From contig OZ316893.1 in the NCBI GenBank assembly GCA_973895155.1, forward strand, positions 18,724,001-18,788,000: a stretch of 64,000 nt of DNA, given 5' to 3'. The notes beneath the pieces are model-generated. The model did no database searches and was not told where the DNA came from. It saw nothing but the letters and a program-made list of their open reading frames with translations. This DNA comes from Marsupella aquatica. Lineage: Eukaryota > Marchantiophyta. Of this stretch, positions 1-11,728 are shown piece by piece. The position numbers were made by a program, and so were the translations under genes. How positions within the stretch are numbered: position 1 is the stretch's first letter; every line of letters starts with the position of its first letter.

Positions 1-2340
1 GTATTTGAGTTCGAAAGGTTTCGTGGAATGTAAATAGCCCTGTCGAATGGGAAGTAGAAAGCAGCAACCAACGTGCACCAATAAAATTCAGTATCAGCAC
101 AAAAACTGAGAAAATCCAGAACGATCATGCAGAGTATCAAACCCCCATACAGAAGCAGGCGAAGAAAATCGGTTCCATGCCTCTTCATTGCACACAGAAA
201 GCTATGGGTCTATGGCCTAAAGGCTATGGCACACGCTATGCAAAGTGTGAATTCAAAATCATTACCAGACCAATTCGGTTGCATTCACATGTTGTAGATG
301 TCGAAGGTGAAATCACCCCATACTTCGCAGCAATCACGAAATAACCCACTATTCTAAGCCTCGTTGTTGAGTTAATTTCATTTTTGGGCTACACTTCCCG
401 ACTACCATCGAAGGAATTCCTCACCATAGCAGAATGCAAAGTGCCCCTCCATGGCATCCCACTATTCGTCTGCCATGCTAAACCTCTGAACTAGGTTCAT
501 TGGATTCGCCATTATCATATGGTATTCCTGAATAACCTGTGGGCAACAAACATGTCTGATTCGCGCCCAGGAGCTCGGGTCAAGCAGCATCCTCGCGAGC
601 TAACAAAGCCGCTTGAGGTAAGCAGACGAATCCATAGATCATCTACAATTGCATCACCACGTTGCGTCCGTCGTCACTAATCCTCAAACGACAGAGTAGA
701 TTAGAAATAACCCTACAGAGATTCGCGAGTCAAAAAATCCCCATGGCTCCCAATGAGCCGGCCAGTCGTTCCCACAAGATTCATTTCCACGAAAACGAAC
801 GAATTGCCTGCCTAGCATCTTAACCACCTAAACGGGTAGATGCAGAAAACCGCCAACATGTTGGCCACAAGTCCACACCATCATGGTAACAAAGTACTCA
901 GCCCGCCGACCCGATTGCCCTTGGCCGTTTCCACAGTTACAATCATCACCCGCAGAGTGTAACCATCAATGATCATCGTCACCGTGCAAATTCAACTCAC
1001 GTACGAAGCGTGCATCAAATGCGGTGATAGAATTATTAACACGCGGTCAACACAATTCCTTCTCGTTGACATGGAAAGAAATGAACAATCCACAAGATTA
1101 TCCCGAATTAAACCAGTCGGCTAGCGAAAAGGGCAGCAGCAAACGTTTAGTCCGCTTCGAGGAGAGAGCTCACTCACCGTCAACGCCTTTCTCCGTGGAT
1201 CCTACACAACCCATTTTTCACCTCCTCTGCCTCCCCTCGTCTGTCACATCGCTTTCTCAATCAAGTCCCTGCCCCTCACCTGTCCTCGCCCGCCAACCGA
1301 TCGCTTTTGATATCTCTGTCTCTCCCTCAACCTCCTGTAAGACACTTTTACTAATCCGAACTTCTGTGCTTCTCCGGTGCAGACCATTTCACTGTTCCAT
1401 CGTTCGTTCTCCACCGCATCATAACTCTCAAATGGTCTTTCCTTGCCCTCTTTTGAACCTTCGTTCTCCACTCTATTCCGCCGCACTACTTCTCCGCGGT
1501 CCTCTAAATGAAGTACGACACTCCCTCTACGATTTACTCGGCAGTCATTGGCACCCACTCACCCGCTCACGCACGCACGAGCGCTCGATGCCAAACCAAA
1601 CCAAACCAAAGCCTCCATCTACAATATCTAATCCGTTCCCAATTGCAGATCGCCTCTGATCATCATCGAGCAGAGAAGAGGGGAGAGGCTCACGCCGGAG
1701 AACATGCACTGGTCATCGATCATCAATCATCAATCATCACCCTTCACAAGTGCAGACGGAATACATCACCTACCACCATCTCTCCCTCCCCATCTCCTCT
1801 TCCAGAGCCGGAGTACTCTCTCACTTTTCCACCTCCCCTCATTCTCCTCGCTCTCACCTTTGTTCGGGTGGCGTGGTGTGGTGTGGGTGTGGTGTGGTGT
1901 GGGTGTGGTGTGGTGTGGTGTGAAGAAAGGCAGGGAGCCCGAACGACTACACGTCTGCATACAGACCCTTTCCTTTCCAGTTCCCTTTCCCTGCTTCTCG
2001 TCCTTCGCCTTCCTTCGTACATGGCAGAATGCTGAATGAGAAAGACCGAAAGTGAGTGAGTTCAACGAAGTTCTGGGGTACGAAGAAAGACAAAGACATC
2101 CAACAATCTACTTTGAACTACGAAGGATCAACAATTCAGCGAGTAGACCGTACATTCAAGATTATGTATTACATGAGCCAAAGTCTACAGTAGCTATGAG
2201 TATGCAAAAGGGCGTCTCAAAGCATCCTTGTAACCAAAAGTTATGGGCCACCAGCTAGACCCAATAATAAAGTCAGCTTACGGGCATGCTTTACGGGGCT
2301 TTGCTGGGTAGCGGGATATGTGTTGACCCTATTCTCAAAC
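1..2340. other. No gene recognised
   Basis: I see no convincing gene here. The first kilobase has only short ORFs. From about 1,170 to 2,000 the plus strand is strongly C/T-rich, which creates long open frames on both strands (for example 1024-1659 and 1508-2035) with low-complexity Ser/Pro/Leu translations. I regard these as composition artefacts. The stretch could be the regulatory or 5' leader region of a gene lying outside the window, but nothing shows that directly. Confidence 0.4.
1867..1922. repeat. GGTGT-type simple repeat
   Basis: About 55 bp made of GTGGTGT and GTGGGTGT steps, i.e. a degenerate GGTGT pentamer microsatellite. It lies inside the C/T-rich stretch and causes complementary Cys/Val/Trp and Thr/His/Pro open frames on the two strands. 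Confidence 0.8.
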
Positions 2341-2346
2341 CACAAC

Positions 2347-2366
2347 TGGGGGTATAAAAGCCCCCA
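2347..2366 (+). promoter_or_regulatory. TATA box inside a short palindrome
   Basis: A perfect TATAAAAG box is flanked by TGGGGG on the left and CCCCCA on the right, so the TATA element sits in the loop of a 6 bp-stem inverted repeat. The next 150 bp is C-rich and lacks a clear ORF. This could be a core promoter, possibly of a degraded LTR, but I found no second copy in the window. Only the sequence pattern supports the call. Confidence 0.3.
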
Positions 2367-3111
2367 ATTATTGTCCCGCCCGTGCGATTGCTCCATTCCG
2401 TATCTGCCCCTGAGGCTCACCTTGTAGTGTGTGCCCTGCCCGTCCCTTCTGCCCTGCCTGGACTTACAAGAGTTGTCCAGCAGAGTAGTTATAATTATGG
2501 ATTCCTTGAACATTCCTTTGTGAAAAGACGAAGGGGTGAAAAAAAAGTGCAGGGAATATTAGCATGTGGTCCTTTCAAGCTCACATGTCGCCTACTCCAT
2601 GAAAACTGCAAACGTCACCTCCATCAATCCCTCCAGCCTCCAGCCTCCATGGCGTCCTTTCAATCGATGTGCATTGCAACATTGGCTTGGGTCTTCACGA
2701 ATTGCACCTCAGCCATGAGTGACATGATTGTGCATGATTGTAGTCTCGTCTGACTGCAATCCTCGATATTCACTATGTTAGTTGTTTGTGGTTGCTCTCA
2801 TCTTCCGTTCTGTCTCGATACGATCAATTGTGTAATGTTAAAGAGGACGCTCATCCTTTTGGGAACAATATAAAGTATAAAGCAGTGACCATTCTCTACG
2901 TGCTCTTGCAATCCCTATGTGATCTTTGATGTTTTGCTTGCTGCTGACTTGATTCATTTCAGTTAGTGAAGTAAGGACCGGATTAGCTGCTGTGAAGCAA
3001 AGGTGATCAGCTGGGTGTCGACATTGTTCTGCAGGATTGAGCTCTGGCAATCGCCACTCTCTTGTTCTAGCCACATATTTTGACATTGGCTTCATTTTTC
3101 TCTTCTGCATA
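2367..3111. other. No gene recognised
   Basis: Short ORFs only. A polypyrimidine tract followed by AG just before 3112 could be an intron acceptor for the broken ORF that follows. Nothing else stands out. Confidence 0.35.
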
Positions 3112-4436
3112 AGGGGCCCGAACCCGCGGCCCAGGTAATTCAGGTAGAAAATTATCGGCCTAGGAAGTGGGCTTCGTTCTTTGTCAAGAAGTTCCACAAA
3201 GAGATGGAGCGATGAAGAAAGACCCTATTCCTCGAGGGGAAGGCGTACTTGGCCAGCCACATAGAGATCATCATGGAGTGGTACACCCATTTTGATCGCC
3301 AAACGCTTCCCCGGTGCAATGAGCCCAAACTCATCCCGGCCAGGTGGGTCTTCCCAGCTCAGGAGAGACGGACCCAACCCGAAGCCCCAAATCTAGTACC
3401 CGTGGCCCCCATCTCCGCTCCAACTCTAAAGCCAACCAATGGGGCTTCCTCTTCCTTGTCGGATACGGCAGTCATTGCGGCCTTGGAGGTACAAAACCAA
3501 GCTTGGGCAACTGCCTCAGACAGCCCCATGGTATCTGACCCCGAGTCGAAAGCCCCTCGCCGTGGAGGAGACTCCAGCATCCCCCACGCCAGCCCCAATA
3601 GATCCCTCCCCCGCAACGGATCCATCTCTCCCTATCCTCATCACCCCAGAACTGGACTTGTCTACTCCCACCCCAACCCAAATAAAGGGAGGTCCTTGCC
3701 CAAACCCTAGCAGGCATAACCTGGTGAACCCAGAATTCTTTGGTCCGGTACATATTTGAATGGGTTGCTTGGTGACTTCTCCGTGGAAGTCAATCAAGAT
3801 ATGGGGTGGTTTATGGGCCGCAAGGTGGCTTACTTCCTCAAACCAAGAACTGGTTGGAGCACTAAAGGCACGACATGCCTAGTCCAAAGCCGTAAAGAGA
3901 ATAGAGTTGTATCGGGGTGAGGCAACCCAACTATTAAACAAAGCCTCAGCCCAAGAGACCAAGCTACAACTTCTTTGGCCCCAACTTGCGATTGCCTTGG
4001 ACCAGATCATCAAAGCCAAAGCCAAGACAGCCTTGGCTGCACAAGCCCGAGCCGGAAAGGATGTAGAGATCACGAGGCTTTGGACTCAGATTGATAGCTT
4101 GAAGGGACAAGCTATCACTTGGCAGAAGGACCTAGAGGAGGCCAAAGCTCAGGCCCAAAAAGATGAAGTGGAGGTTCACGCCCTGAAGGCAGAGGTGGCA
4201 TGGCTTCTACAAGAAGCCATGAAGCAGGACCAACTAGTGGCACAGCTGACGAGCAACACCCAACACTTGGAGGAGTCGTGCTAGGATGTCGTGGAGGAGA
4301 CAGACGTGGCAAAGAGAGATGACGAGTCTCTCCTAGATCAAGTCCAACTACTCAAGCAGGACGTAGACTGTTTGATGAGGCAGCAGGACGGCCGTTCCAT
4401 GTCCAACTCGGGTGGGTTTGGCAAATGTGTCAGAAA
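3112..4436 (+). pseudogene. Broken coiled-coil ORF, probably a transposon protein
   Basis: Unrecognised. A plus-strand frame begins near 3112, runs through a basic aromatic segment (KWASFFVKKFHKEMER) and meets a TGA. It continues open at 3249-3710 with a Pro/Ser-rich tail. A second piece at 3907-4284 is Ala/Gln/Lys/Glu-rich with a heptad-like pattern, so probably a coiled coil, and stops at a TAG after ESC; similar sequence continues to about 4436. The order (compact basic domain, Pro-rich linker, coiled coil) resembles gag-like or plant-mobile-domain ORFs of transposons, but I see no diagnostic motif. Stops and frameshifts mark it as decayed. It ends next to the copia-1 LTR. Confidence 0.4.
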
Positions 4437-4510
4437 TTAGCAACAGGGTAGGTTTAGAGTAGAAACAGGAGTAGACAGGGAGGTCGGTCGCTGGAGACAA
4501 ACGCATAAAC

Positions 4511-4854
4511 TAGTTAGCATAGATGACAATCGCAACGGCAAGCCCATGAACCATCCAACGCACAAGAGTTGACACAGAGAGATACGTGGTTCACCTCCAC
4601 ATGAGTCTACATCCATGGGAACACACAAGAGCTTTATTGCACTCTAGGCCGACCGGCCATACCAAACATCCACAGCGCAAGCTCTCCCTATCTCTCAACT
4701 GGCTCCATAACAATGAGCTTGAGTTCCCACTCTCCAAGCAAACACCGCTTGGGTATAGAGTGTGCACAACATGACTAACCTAACCAAGTCTGTGACTAGG
4801 TTAGCCTTAAGTATAGTACAGTCGTTACTCTAGACCTAAGAGTAAATCCTAACA
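4511..4854 (-). repeat. copia-1 3' LTR with adjacent polypurine tract
   Basis: 344 bp aligning end to end with the copia-2 LTRs (344 bp each); the segment after AGCCCATGAACCATCCAACG is especially similar. It ends in CCTAACA on the plus strand. The outer terminus reads TAGTTAGCAT where copia-2 has TGTTGAGCAT, so the terminal TG is mutated. Just inside, ATCTCCCCCTAG is the complement of a polypurine tract (CTAGGGGGAGAT), as expected next to a 3' LTR on a minus-strand element. Confidence 0.8.
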
Positions 4855-5049
4855 ATCTCCCCCTAGACTCTAGTCTAGGAGAGGGTAAAGATTGCTACCA
4901 ATATGATTGCTCAGCGGGATCAAAGTTCTAGAAAAAAAGACCAAACCGGTTTTTCCCTCTTTATACAAGAGTAGACCAAAACTAAGCCGTAGCCTACACA
5001 AGGAATGAGAAAGAGAATATCTCAATATCTACACAAATGTTAAGTAACC

Positions 5050-5733
5050 CTACTTGTGAGGCAATTGCAAGACCTGCAACGCATCATGGTGTCTAGAAAA
5101 AGTCCCCAAAGGAATCACTTTGGTAAAAGCGTCAGTCAAGTTGAGTTTACCATCAATCTTGACTAGCTCAAACATATTATCAGACACAACCTGCCTGATA
5201 AAATGGTACCTAACATCAATGTGCTTCATTCTGCTGTCCATCACCTGGTTCACAACAAGGTGGAGCGCACTCTGACTATCACAATGAAGCTTCACATTCC
5301 CATGTGGCAATCCCATCTCAGTGATCAGTCTATCCAACCAAATCGCTTTCTTAGCTGCTTCCGCTACTACAACATACTCCACTTCTGTAGTAGACTGAGC
5401 AATACACTTTTGCAAAGTAGACCTCCAACTTATGCATCCACCGCCAAGTGTGAACACATAACCTGTTGTTGACCTCCTCCAATCCAGATCCTATGCATAG
5501 TCAGCATCTACATAGCCCATCAATGATCTAGCATTATCAGCATGTGCATCAAACAATAGACCATGATCCATGATACCTTTCAAGTACCAAATAATCCACT
5601 TCACTGCTTCCCAATGTACCTTCCCTGGATTTGACATGTACCTATTCACCTTGCCCATAGCCGTGGCAAGTTCAGGTCTAGTGCAAGTCATCAAATACAT
5701 GAGACTCCCCACTGCCTTGTCATAAGGAATCAC
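5050..5733 (-). pseudogene. copia-1 RT C-terminus and RNase H
   Basis: Minus-strand frame 5733-5491 encodes the end of the RT region (motif AVGSLMYLMTCTRPELA). After an in-frame TAG the same frame continues at 5457-5050 with the copia RNase H (GGGCISWRSTLQKC, then STTEVEYVVVAEAAKKAIWL) up to the polyprotein end. It is collinear with copia-2 42190-42900. The upstream part of the coding region continues at 22089, on the far side of CACTA-1, which cut it at the codon next to IPYDKAVGS. Not functional. Confidence 0.88.
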
Positions 5734-5760
5734 TAGTAGAAACCGGGGTAATTTAGACCA
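5731..5760 (+). repeat. CACTA-1 left terminal inverted repeat
   Basis: Starts CACTAGTAGAAACCG, identical for 15 bp to the inverted right end. The similarity then continues imperfectly (GGGTAATTTAGACC here, AGGGGTATTTAGACC there) for about 30 bp in total. Preceded by the target duplication AAT. Confidence 0.95.
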
Positions 5761-5835
5761 TACCTTATAGGACTAAGCCCACTAAGTCCTTCTTCCATAC
5801 TTTAAATGACTTGCACCCATTGCCAAGGTTTTGTT

Positions 5836-5975
5836 AAAGACTATAAAAGACTTTGAGTGTTTTCCGGTTTAGTTAAAGACTATGAAAAGTAACCTTGCTA
5901 CTTTGTGAAGGGTGAACACTCTAGGACATCATGGGTTTTGTTCTTGGAATCACTCTAAAGGTCCACACAAAGACT
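5836..5975 (+). repeat. CACTA-1 left subterminal AAAGACT repeats
   Basis: AAAGACT occurs at 5836, 5846, 5875 and 5969, within 250 bp of the left end. CACTA elements typically hold clustered short subterminal motifs bound by the element's TNPA-like protein. That these are the binding sites is inferred from position and repetition. Confidence 0.6.
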
Positions 5976-7584
5976 AGTATAAGACAAAGTCTTCCAAGGG
6001 TTCATGATAAGAGTATACTTAAGAAGGACCGGGTCCTACTTTGGGCCTAAGTGCTTAAGGACATGCCTTGTATATATCACCAACCTTAACTAACATTGCA
6101 CCATAAATATCCATGTAACGGGTACTTTTCATAACTTAGGGTACAACTGTACTGGAGGGCTTAGGGTGGTTTCTAACCAGAACCGGAACTAATGCATCAC
6201 TATAACCCTAGCTAGGTACAACTCCCACACCATGATATATTCCGCATTGCCAACTAGTGTTGTTTTGACAGGGTCATGGGCACTAATTGACACAATGAAC
6301 AGTCCACAACTTGATTGATTTGAGTGTAAATGATGGTGCCTTTTGATCCAAGATTAATTCCACAAGGGGGGGGGGAGGGTTAGGGGGGCCCACAACTAAT
6401 TAAGTGGCCATGACTTTGTCACCAAAGGGATTTATTTAAAGTTATCCTTAACCCTCTTTAGTTTTGTGTGTTGCCTAACACTCTGGCGCAAACGTACTTA
6501 TTATGCTCAACGGGTCACCTCAACGGAAACGAGCTTACATGACTGCTTGCACTAAGTATTGGGTTAGGGTGAGTGTGCTTTGGTCATCAGGTGATTATTG
6601 GGTTTTTGTGAAGGGAACTATCGAGTACTTGCGCCCATGTGTTCGGGCCCCATTGTGCGACAGAACATTGTGCTTTGCTTCTATGAGTGGAGCATACGAG
6701 TAGGGTTTAGGGTTAACATTTTGCGAGGGAAGCTGGGAGGCGATTGTAGTCAATTGTTGCCATCCACTCCTGCGAGCGCTTTTGACAGTTCTACCTGCAT
6801 GCCCCTTACAATTGTTTGGACAAAGGAGTTCAGCAAGTGGTTTGCGCTGGTTTGGGACCTTGACAGTCGTGAGGTGGTGAGGACATTGAGGCATCCCTGG
6901 GAAGCGCTTGATGGTAAGGACATTGAGGTGTTGGAGACATTGAGGCGTTGCGGACATTGCCTTAGAGGCTCTTGAGGCCAGTGACAGCTTTTGGCGCGAA
7001 GGCAAGCGGAGATTTGTCTCCTGCCTGAGAGCTGACAGCTTCGGATTGAGACAACGTGGGCGCACCAAGATTCAGAGAAGACTGACTGGCTGGGACCGAC
7101 CGGTCTTGGGAAGTTGCAGCCGTGGAGGGACCGGGAGCGCTAAGGTACATTGCAGCTACGAGCAGCAATGCACCTGCCATAGTGACATTGAACTGCCCTG
7201 AATCACCCTGGTTAGTCCAAACTTCCATTTGCAAGTTAGTTTTGGTAGTGGCTTTGGTTTTCTAGGCGGAATGAGCTCCGATGCCATGCATTAAGAATGT
7301 GGGAAATGCTATTTTGTAGCTTGCTACCTCATAGTGCTAATTTCAACTTCAGGTTTGCGTGGTTTTGGGCGATAAGCTTGTGGCTCATTCGGACTGAGTG
7401 ACCTTCCTGCGGGCCCTGCCCTAAGTGTTCACACTTCTCGCCGTCCCAAACTGCGAAAGGCTTCTCCCCGTTCTATATCCCTGCTTCAGTAATTGTATTG
7501 AGGTCTTTCAATCAGTCTCATAGGGGAGGTCATTGTCTTCTCTGTAAGTTGTTGCTCCTATCGCACTACCAAGCTTGTTGAAGG

Positions 7585-7632
7585 GAGCTACTATCGCGAG
7601 CTGCTACCATTGCAAGCTACTACCATCGCAAG
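7585..7632 (+). repeat. Three 16 bp tandem units
   Basis: Three consecutive variants of GAGCTGCTACCATTGC (first GAGCTACTATCGC, then GAGCTGCTACCATTGC, then AAGCTACTACCATCGC), followed by a partial unit. No function evident. Confidence 0.65.
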
Positions 7633-8239
7633 TTGTTGAGGAGAGGGCCAGTTGTTTGCGAAAGGATTTCCAGATTGTGTCGGAGGTCCAGATTTCTTGC
7701 CTGTGGGTCCCCATGTTTGCAGTTTTTTCCTGGCTTCTTGCGCAGTGCTCCGACGTAGTACCCATGATGCTAGTCTGAACGGATTCATGAGCTGTGACTG
7801 ATTTGCTGTTCAAATGATGTCTTCAACTAGAGCTACAATTAGTGTCTGCGGAGCTGCCAACCAGGTGCAGGTGTGATTGAGGTCAGTTCAACTGTTGGGT
7901 TGCCCGAATGTTCCGTTGCCATCATTTGTAACCACGAGCAATGGACTTTAGAGGCGGGATTTTCTAGGGATTTCTGCTCAACCCTTTGCTGGCTTTCTAC
8001 TTTGAGGTCTATTTTGGGGTTCGGGCAAAGGGCGGAGGGCGAAGATCAAGCATTGCAGTTTTGCTAACGCTGCATGGTGGAAATTGGACCAGCCAACTCC
8101 TTGTCTACGGTGTTGTGGAGCTGGGCGAGCTGCGACAAGGGACCAAGCCAGGCGACCTGTGAATCAAAGCCCATTGACCGCTGCTGAAGATTTGATGTTC
8201 TATATTTGAAGCTCTTGTTTGCTTTCTATTTGTCAGTCT

Positions 8240-8387
8240 TTCACAGCTGCGCATTAGTGTTGGCCCTATCCTCCGTCCCTCTGCTGGCCTGCTACTGACA
8301 TTTGGTTAATCATAGTTGTTCACTACTGTGCATTAGTGTTGGCCCTATCCTTCGTCCCTCTGCTAGCCTGCTACATTTGGTTAATCA
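8240..8387 (+). repeat. Tandem duplication of about 70-78 bp
   Basis: Two neighbouring copies of a segment beginning TTCACWRCTGYGCATTAGTG and ending TTTGGTTAATCA, with a few substitutions and a small indel (TGCTACTGACATT versus TGCTACATT). A local tandem duplication in the non-coding part of CACTA-1. Confidence 0.85.
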
Positions 8388-11047
8388 AAATGCAATGTCT
8401 GTCTGAGTGAGCTGATCATCTCCAATGTAGTATGGGCTTGGGATTTACATATATGTTTCTTGCTTCCAGCAGATAGGCAATTGCTTCCAAGCTCTTTGGT
8501 GCAGACGTCTCTATGGAATGCAATGCCCTATATGCCAGAGCTTTCATATATTGGCATGTTCACATTTGCTCTTGGAATATATGATCCCGAAAGCTTCATG
8601 AGCAGTTTATGTTCAGAATTCTGTTTATGTTATTGTTTCTGTCAATTGCAGCTTGGATTTTTGAATATATGTCCTGTCATTGATGATAGAGGGTGGTTGA
8701 GATTGGTTTTCTTTCTTCTTGGTAGTGGGTCAGTGTGTTGGCATTTTCCTCATGTCACTCATTCTCATCGGACGAGCTGCGGATTGGTACTGAATAGTCA
8801 TTTAGCCTATTGCTGCCTCCCACCGCCATTGCCGATTGCCGCTATCATCGTGTATTGCTTGCTTGCTTGCCACTGCCTTTGTTGGTTGCCACCCTCTTCA
8901 CACTCTCTCGCATCTATCTTCCGATATGAACGCGCAGCCAAGCCCACCAAAAGCTCTGTCCCTACAATCCCTCCCAAATCAACTTCCTTGTTTCCTGCTG
9001 CTCATGATCACCGCATTGTTCTTCCCTATTTTTGTTTACTTATTGGTCTCTCCACACTTGTTGCTTCACATGACTATTTTGCTCCTCCCTGGATCCGAAC
9101 ATGCCTTGTGCCCAATGCTCCCACGGTGGAGTGGGGTGGTGAATAGACGACCTCAACACCATTGCAATCACATTTGGATGGGTTAGTTTTTTGCAGCTTA
9201 AACCTGTCGGGATTTTGCGCTTGTGGCGACGCTATCCTTTCTGCCACTTCATGAGTTTGTTTATGCTGCAGTGGGCGGTCTTGCGCAACTCAATGAGCCA
9301 ATTTCATTTTCCCTGTGCACTTCTATTTCTCAGAGAATTCCCTGGTCATGCTCATTTGCCCCAGAGTTAGAAAACAAAGAAGAAGAAGAGCTGACTAATT
9401 GTAATTCCAATCCATATCCTGATCGGTCAAGGATTGTGAACTACATTGGCCTTGTCATTGGCCGAGGTCACCAAATTTTGCTTGGTTTCATTCCTGTGGA
9501 GCACTGTTGTGATGGATGAATAGTTGTCGTAGCATTCTGCAAACTCTCACGGTTTGCTTATGGCCATTATTTGCAATTTGCTGCTACTAATATGTCTCCG
9601 ACTGAGCAGCATACACCGGAAGTAAGCAATAGTGGAGGTTTAACTGCACATCAACACATCCAGTGAACTACCTCTCTGCTGCTCACTGGAGGGTGAGACT
9701 TTCACTCTTTCTGGATATTGTAGTTTGTAAGCAAGTTGATTAGGAGTGTTTCATGCTATGTTTACATTGTGACCCCTAGCTGGAACCAATGGAATGACAC
9801 AGTGAGTGGGAACTGATAATTTAAGGTTGGTTGCTGTTGGTGAGGCAAGTACAGCTCCTGCTCACCTTGCTGATCGAAGGTGCTTATCAGAGGACGTGAA
9901 CACACGACACTCCACAAAAGCAACACTTATGGTGAGGACCCGCAATGCTGAACATGTGCGGCTTGCACGCAAGGTAGAGATGTTGCACCTTGAGTATGTC
10001 AGACTTGGGATCCTTCCAGCCCAGTCTGCATGGTACTTTGAGTACCCAGTTGTTGCCAGGAATAACTACAGCAGCCCTGTACCTGCTTCTCCACCCTTCC
10101 CAACATCCTTGGTATTTTTGTCTCTCGTACATGACCCGCCACAAATTAGGGCCCAAGGGTGTGTGCATAGTTGCCAGTATGACTGTCCTGCCTGTAGGGC
10201 TTCTGGCCTAGAGTTGGATGACCGTTCTCTTGGATGTCGGTTTTTTCATAGAGCACAATGTATCATCTGGAACCACTCGCCATCCTGTAGTGTGCCTGGC
10301 GATGTCACTTGTCCTGCCCTCCCAGACCCCACCACCGGTCACTTTGGTGTCTACACATGTTTGGATCACACGCTGTAGAAGACCACTTGTCACACCGCAT
10401 GCACAAACCAGAGACCATTGACCTATAACTTAACACTTTGACTTGAACAGAGAGGATATTTACTTAAGATTTTGAATTATGAGCAATTTTGGGTCCAGGG
10501 TTTACGGTCAACAGTACATAACTTATCCTATTATGGCTGCACTAAGTACAATATCCTAATTTAAGAGGCTAGCAAGCTCACTTAAAAGTCTCCTTTCAAA
10601 GACTGGAATTAATGGGCCATGTGATAACCTGGAAAAAGTGATTTATGCCTAACTTATTTGTCTCATTCACTATCATAGCCTATTTAGGATGTATAAATTA
10701 CAACCCTGATCACACTGCTTGATACCAATCCTGTTCAAAAAATGCCTATTTTACATGTCACGACTGTTATATGTGATTCAAATGCATTAAATCTTGTTGC
10801 AGATCTCCTTTGGTGAATCATAGCCACAAAATTGAGGTGTAGGTGGAGCTATTGTATGAGGGGATCAGTTTTTAGTGTGGGCTCAACAAACCAAAAAGTA
10901 TGTCTACTCTGCACATGTGTGTGAACATTTCATTGTAGTAGCAATTGCCACTCTAGTCTATATGCTACACTGTACTTTTTGTACACTGCACTAAATTGTA
11001 TTGTCTATGCACTCTGCTAAATTGTACTATCTGTCTCAGGTGTAGGC

Positions 11048-11728
11048 ATGGCACGCCCTAAAATCCGAGCCAAGAAGCAGGGGACAGAGGTGAGCAACAC
11101 AGGTGTAGTTGGGCCAGATGGTAGTAACTTCTCTGCAAGTCAGATTTTCCAGAAGGCAGCTCATTGTTGTGCCATTTGTGACGATGGTGGTGGCTTAGCC
11201 ATATGTGAGGGCCCTTGCATGAGGCATTTCCACCTCAACCCGGAGTCTGACCTTGCTGCAGAAAACAACTGTCCAGGGGTGGGCCTCCCGTCAGCACACC
11301 AGGGAGGCTGGATGTGCACTGATTGTTTGGAGAAGCAGGCTAAGTGTGCACAGTGTGGGAAGTTGGGGTCTTATGAGGGCTCTGTTGATGCTCCACCACT
11401 TGTTAGGAAATGCCCTGACAGATATTGTGTGAGGTTCTTTTGTTTTTCATGTTTGCCCGATCTTGCCACAGCTTGCCCACTTCATAAGTGCAAGGCATGT
11501 GGTCAGCACGATGAAGATTTCTGGGTGGACATAGTCCACTGTGTTAGGTGTCCCACCATGTGGCACTTTCATTGTTTGAAGGAGCGTCAAGCAGAAGGCT
11601 ATGCTTGTGATAGACACATCTATGATCACTCTGCACATGGTGTTGATCGATGGATCTTCTATTGTCATCGCCATGCCATAGATCCTACTTTGCACACTCC
11701 CATGAGAGATCACATTTCTTGGCTTTGA
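11048..11728 (+). CDS. EDM2-like triple PHD-finger protein carried by CACTA-1
   Basis: Intact 226-residue ORF from ATG. Three Cys/His-rich zinc modules follow in order. PHD1 at about 41-93 has CAICDDGG, then CEGPCMRHFH, then WMCTDC. PHD2 at about 100-148 has CAQCGKLGS and ends CPLHKC. PHD3 at about 148-208 has CKACG, then CVRCPTMWHFHC, ending FYCHRHAIDPTLHTPMRDHI. Order and spacing match the PHD array of plant EDM2, as I know it, including the closing HxID..L.TP.RDHI block. EDM2 is a nuclear protein that reads histone marks at transposon-containing heterochromatin. The remaining EDM2 domains, including its methyltransferase-like region, are absent, so this is a stand-alone reader module. The ORF is single-exon, is the first recognisable gene of CACTA-1 and is co-oriented with the transposase. 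A role in counteracting silencing is inference. No stop or frameshift is visible. Confidence 0.8.
   Translation: MARPKIRAKKQGTEVSNTGVVGPDGSNFSASQIFQKAAHCCAICDDGGGLAICEGPCMRHFHLNPESDLAAENNCPGVGLPSAHQGGWMCTDCLEKQAKCAQCGKLGSYEGSVDAPPLVRKCPDRYCVRFFCFSCLPDLATACPLHKCKACGQHDEDFWVDIVHCVRCPTMWHFHCLKERQAEGYACDRHIYDHSAHGVDRWIFYCHRHAIDPTLHTPMRDHISWL

Larger units (their letters stand above)
5976..11040. other. Long 5' non-coding region of CACTA-1
   Basis: About 5 kb between the left subterminal region and the first cargo gene. ORFs of 190-228 codons (8460-9146, 9806-10378) have no recognisable domain, are poor in conserved patterns and overlap other open frames. I do not call them genes. The region holds a poly-G tract at 6366-6375, a short 16 bp repeat near 7585 and a tandem duplication at 8240-8387. 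It may contain promoter, leader introns or decayed captured sequence. Confidence 0.5.

Noticed and set aside
1024-2039. Overlapping ORFs of 90-211 codons on both strands
   Set aside because: C/T-rich and GGTGT-repeat composition opens all frames; translations are low-complexity with no domain.
8460-10378. ORFs 8460-9146 and 9806-10378 inside CACTA-1
   Set aside because: No motif, no splice-supported context, overlapping open frames; kept only as part of the non-coding description.
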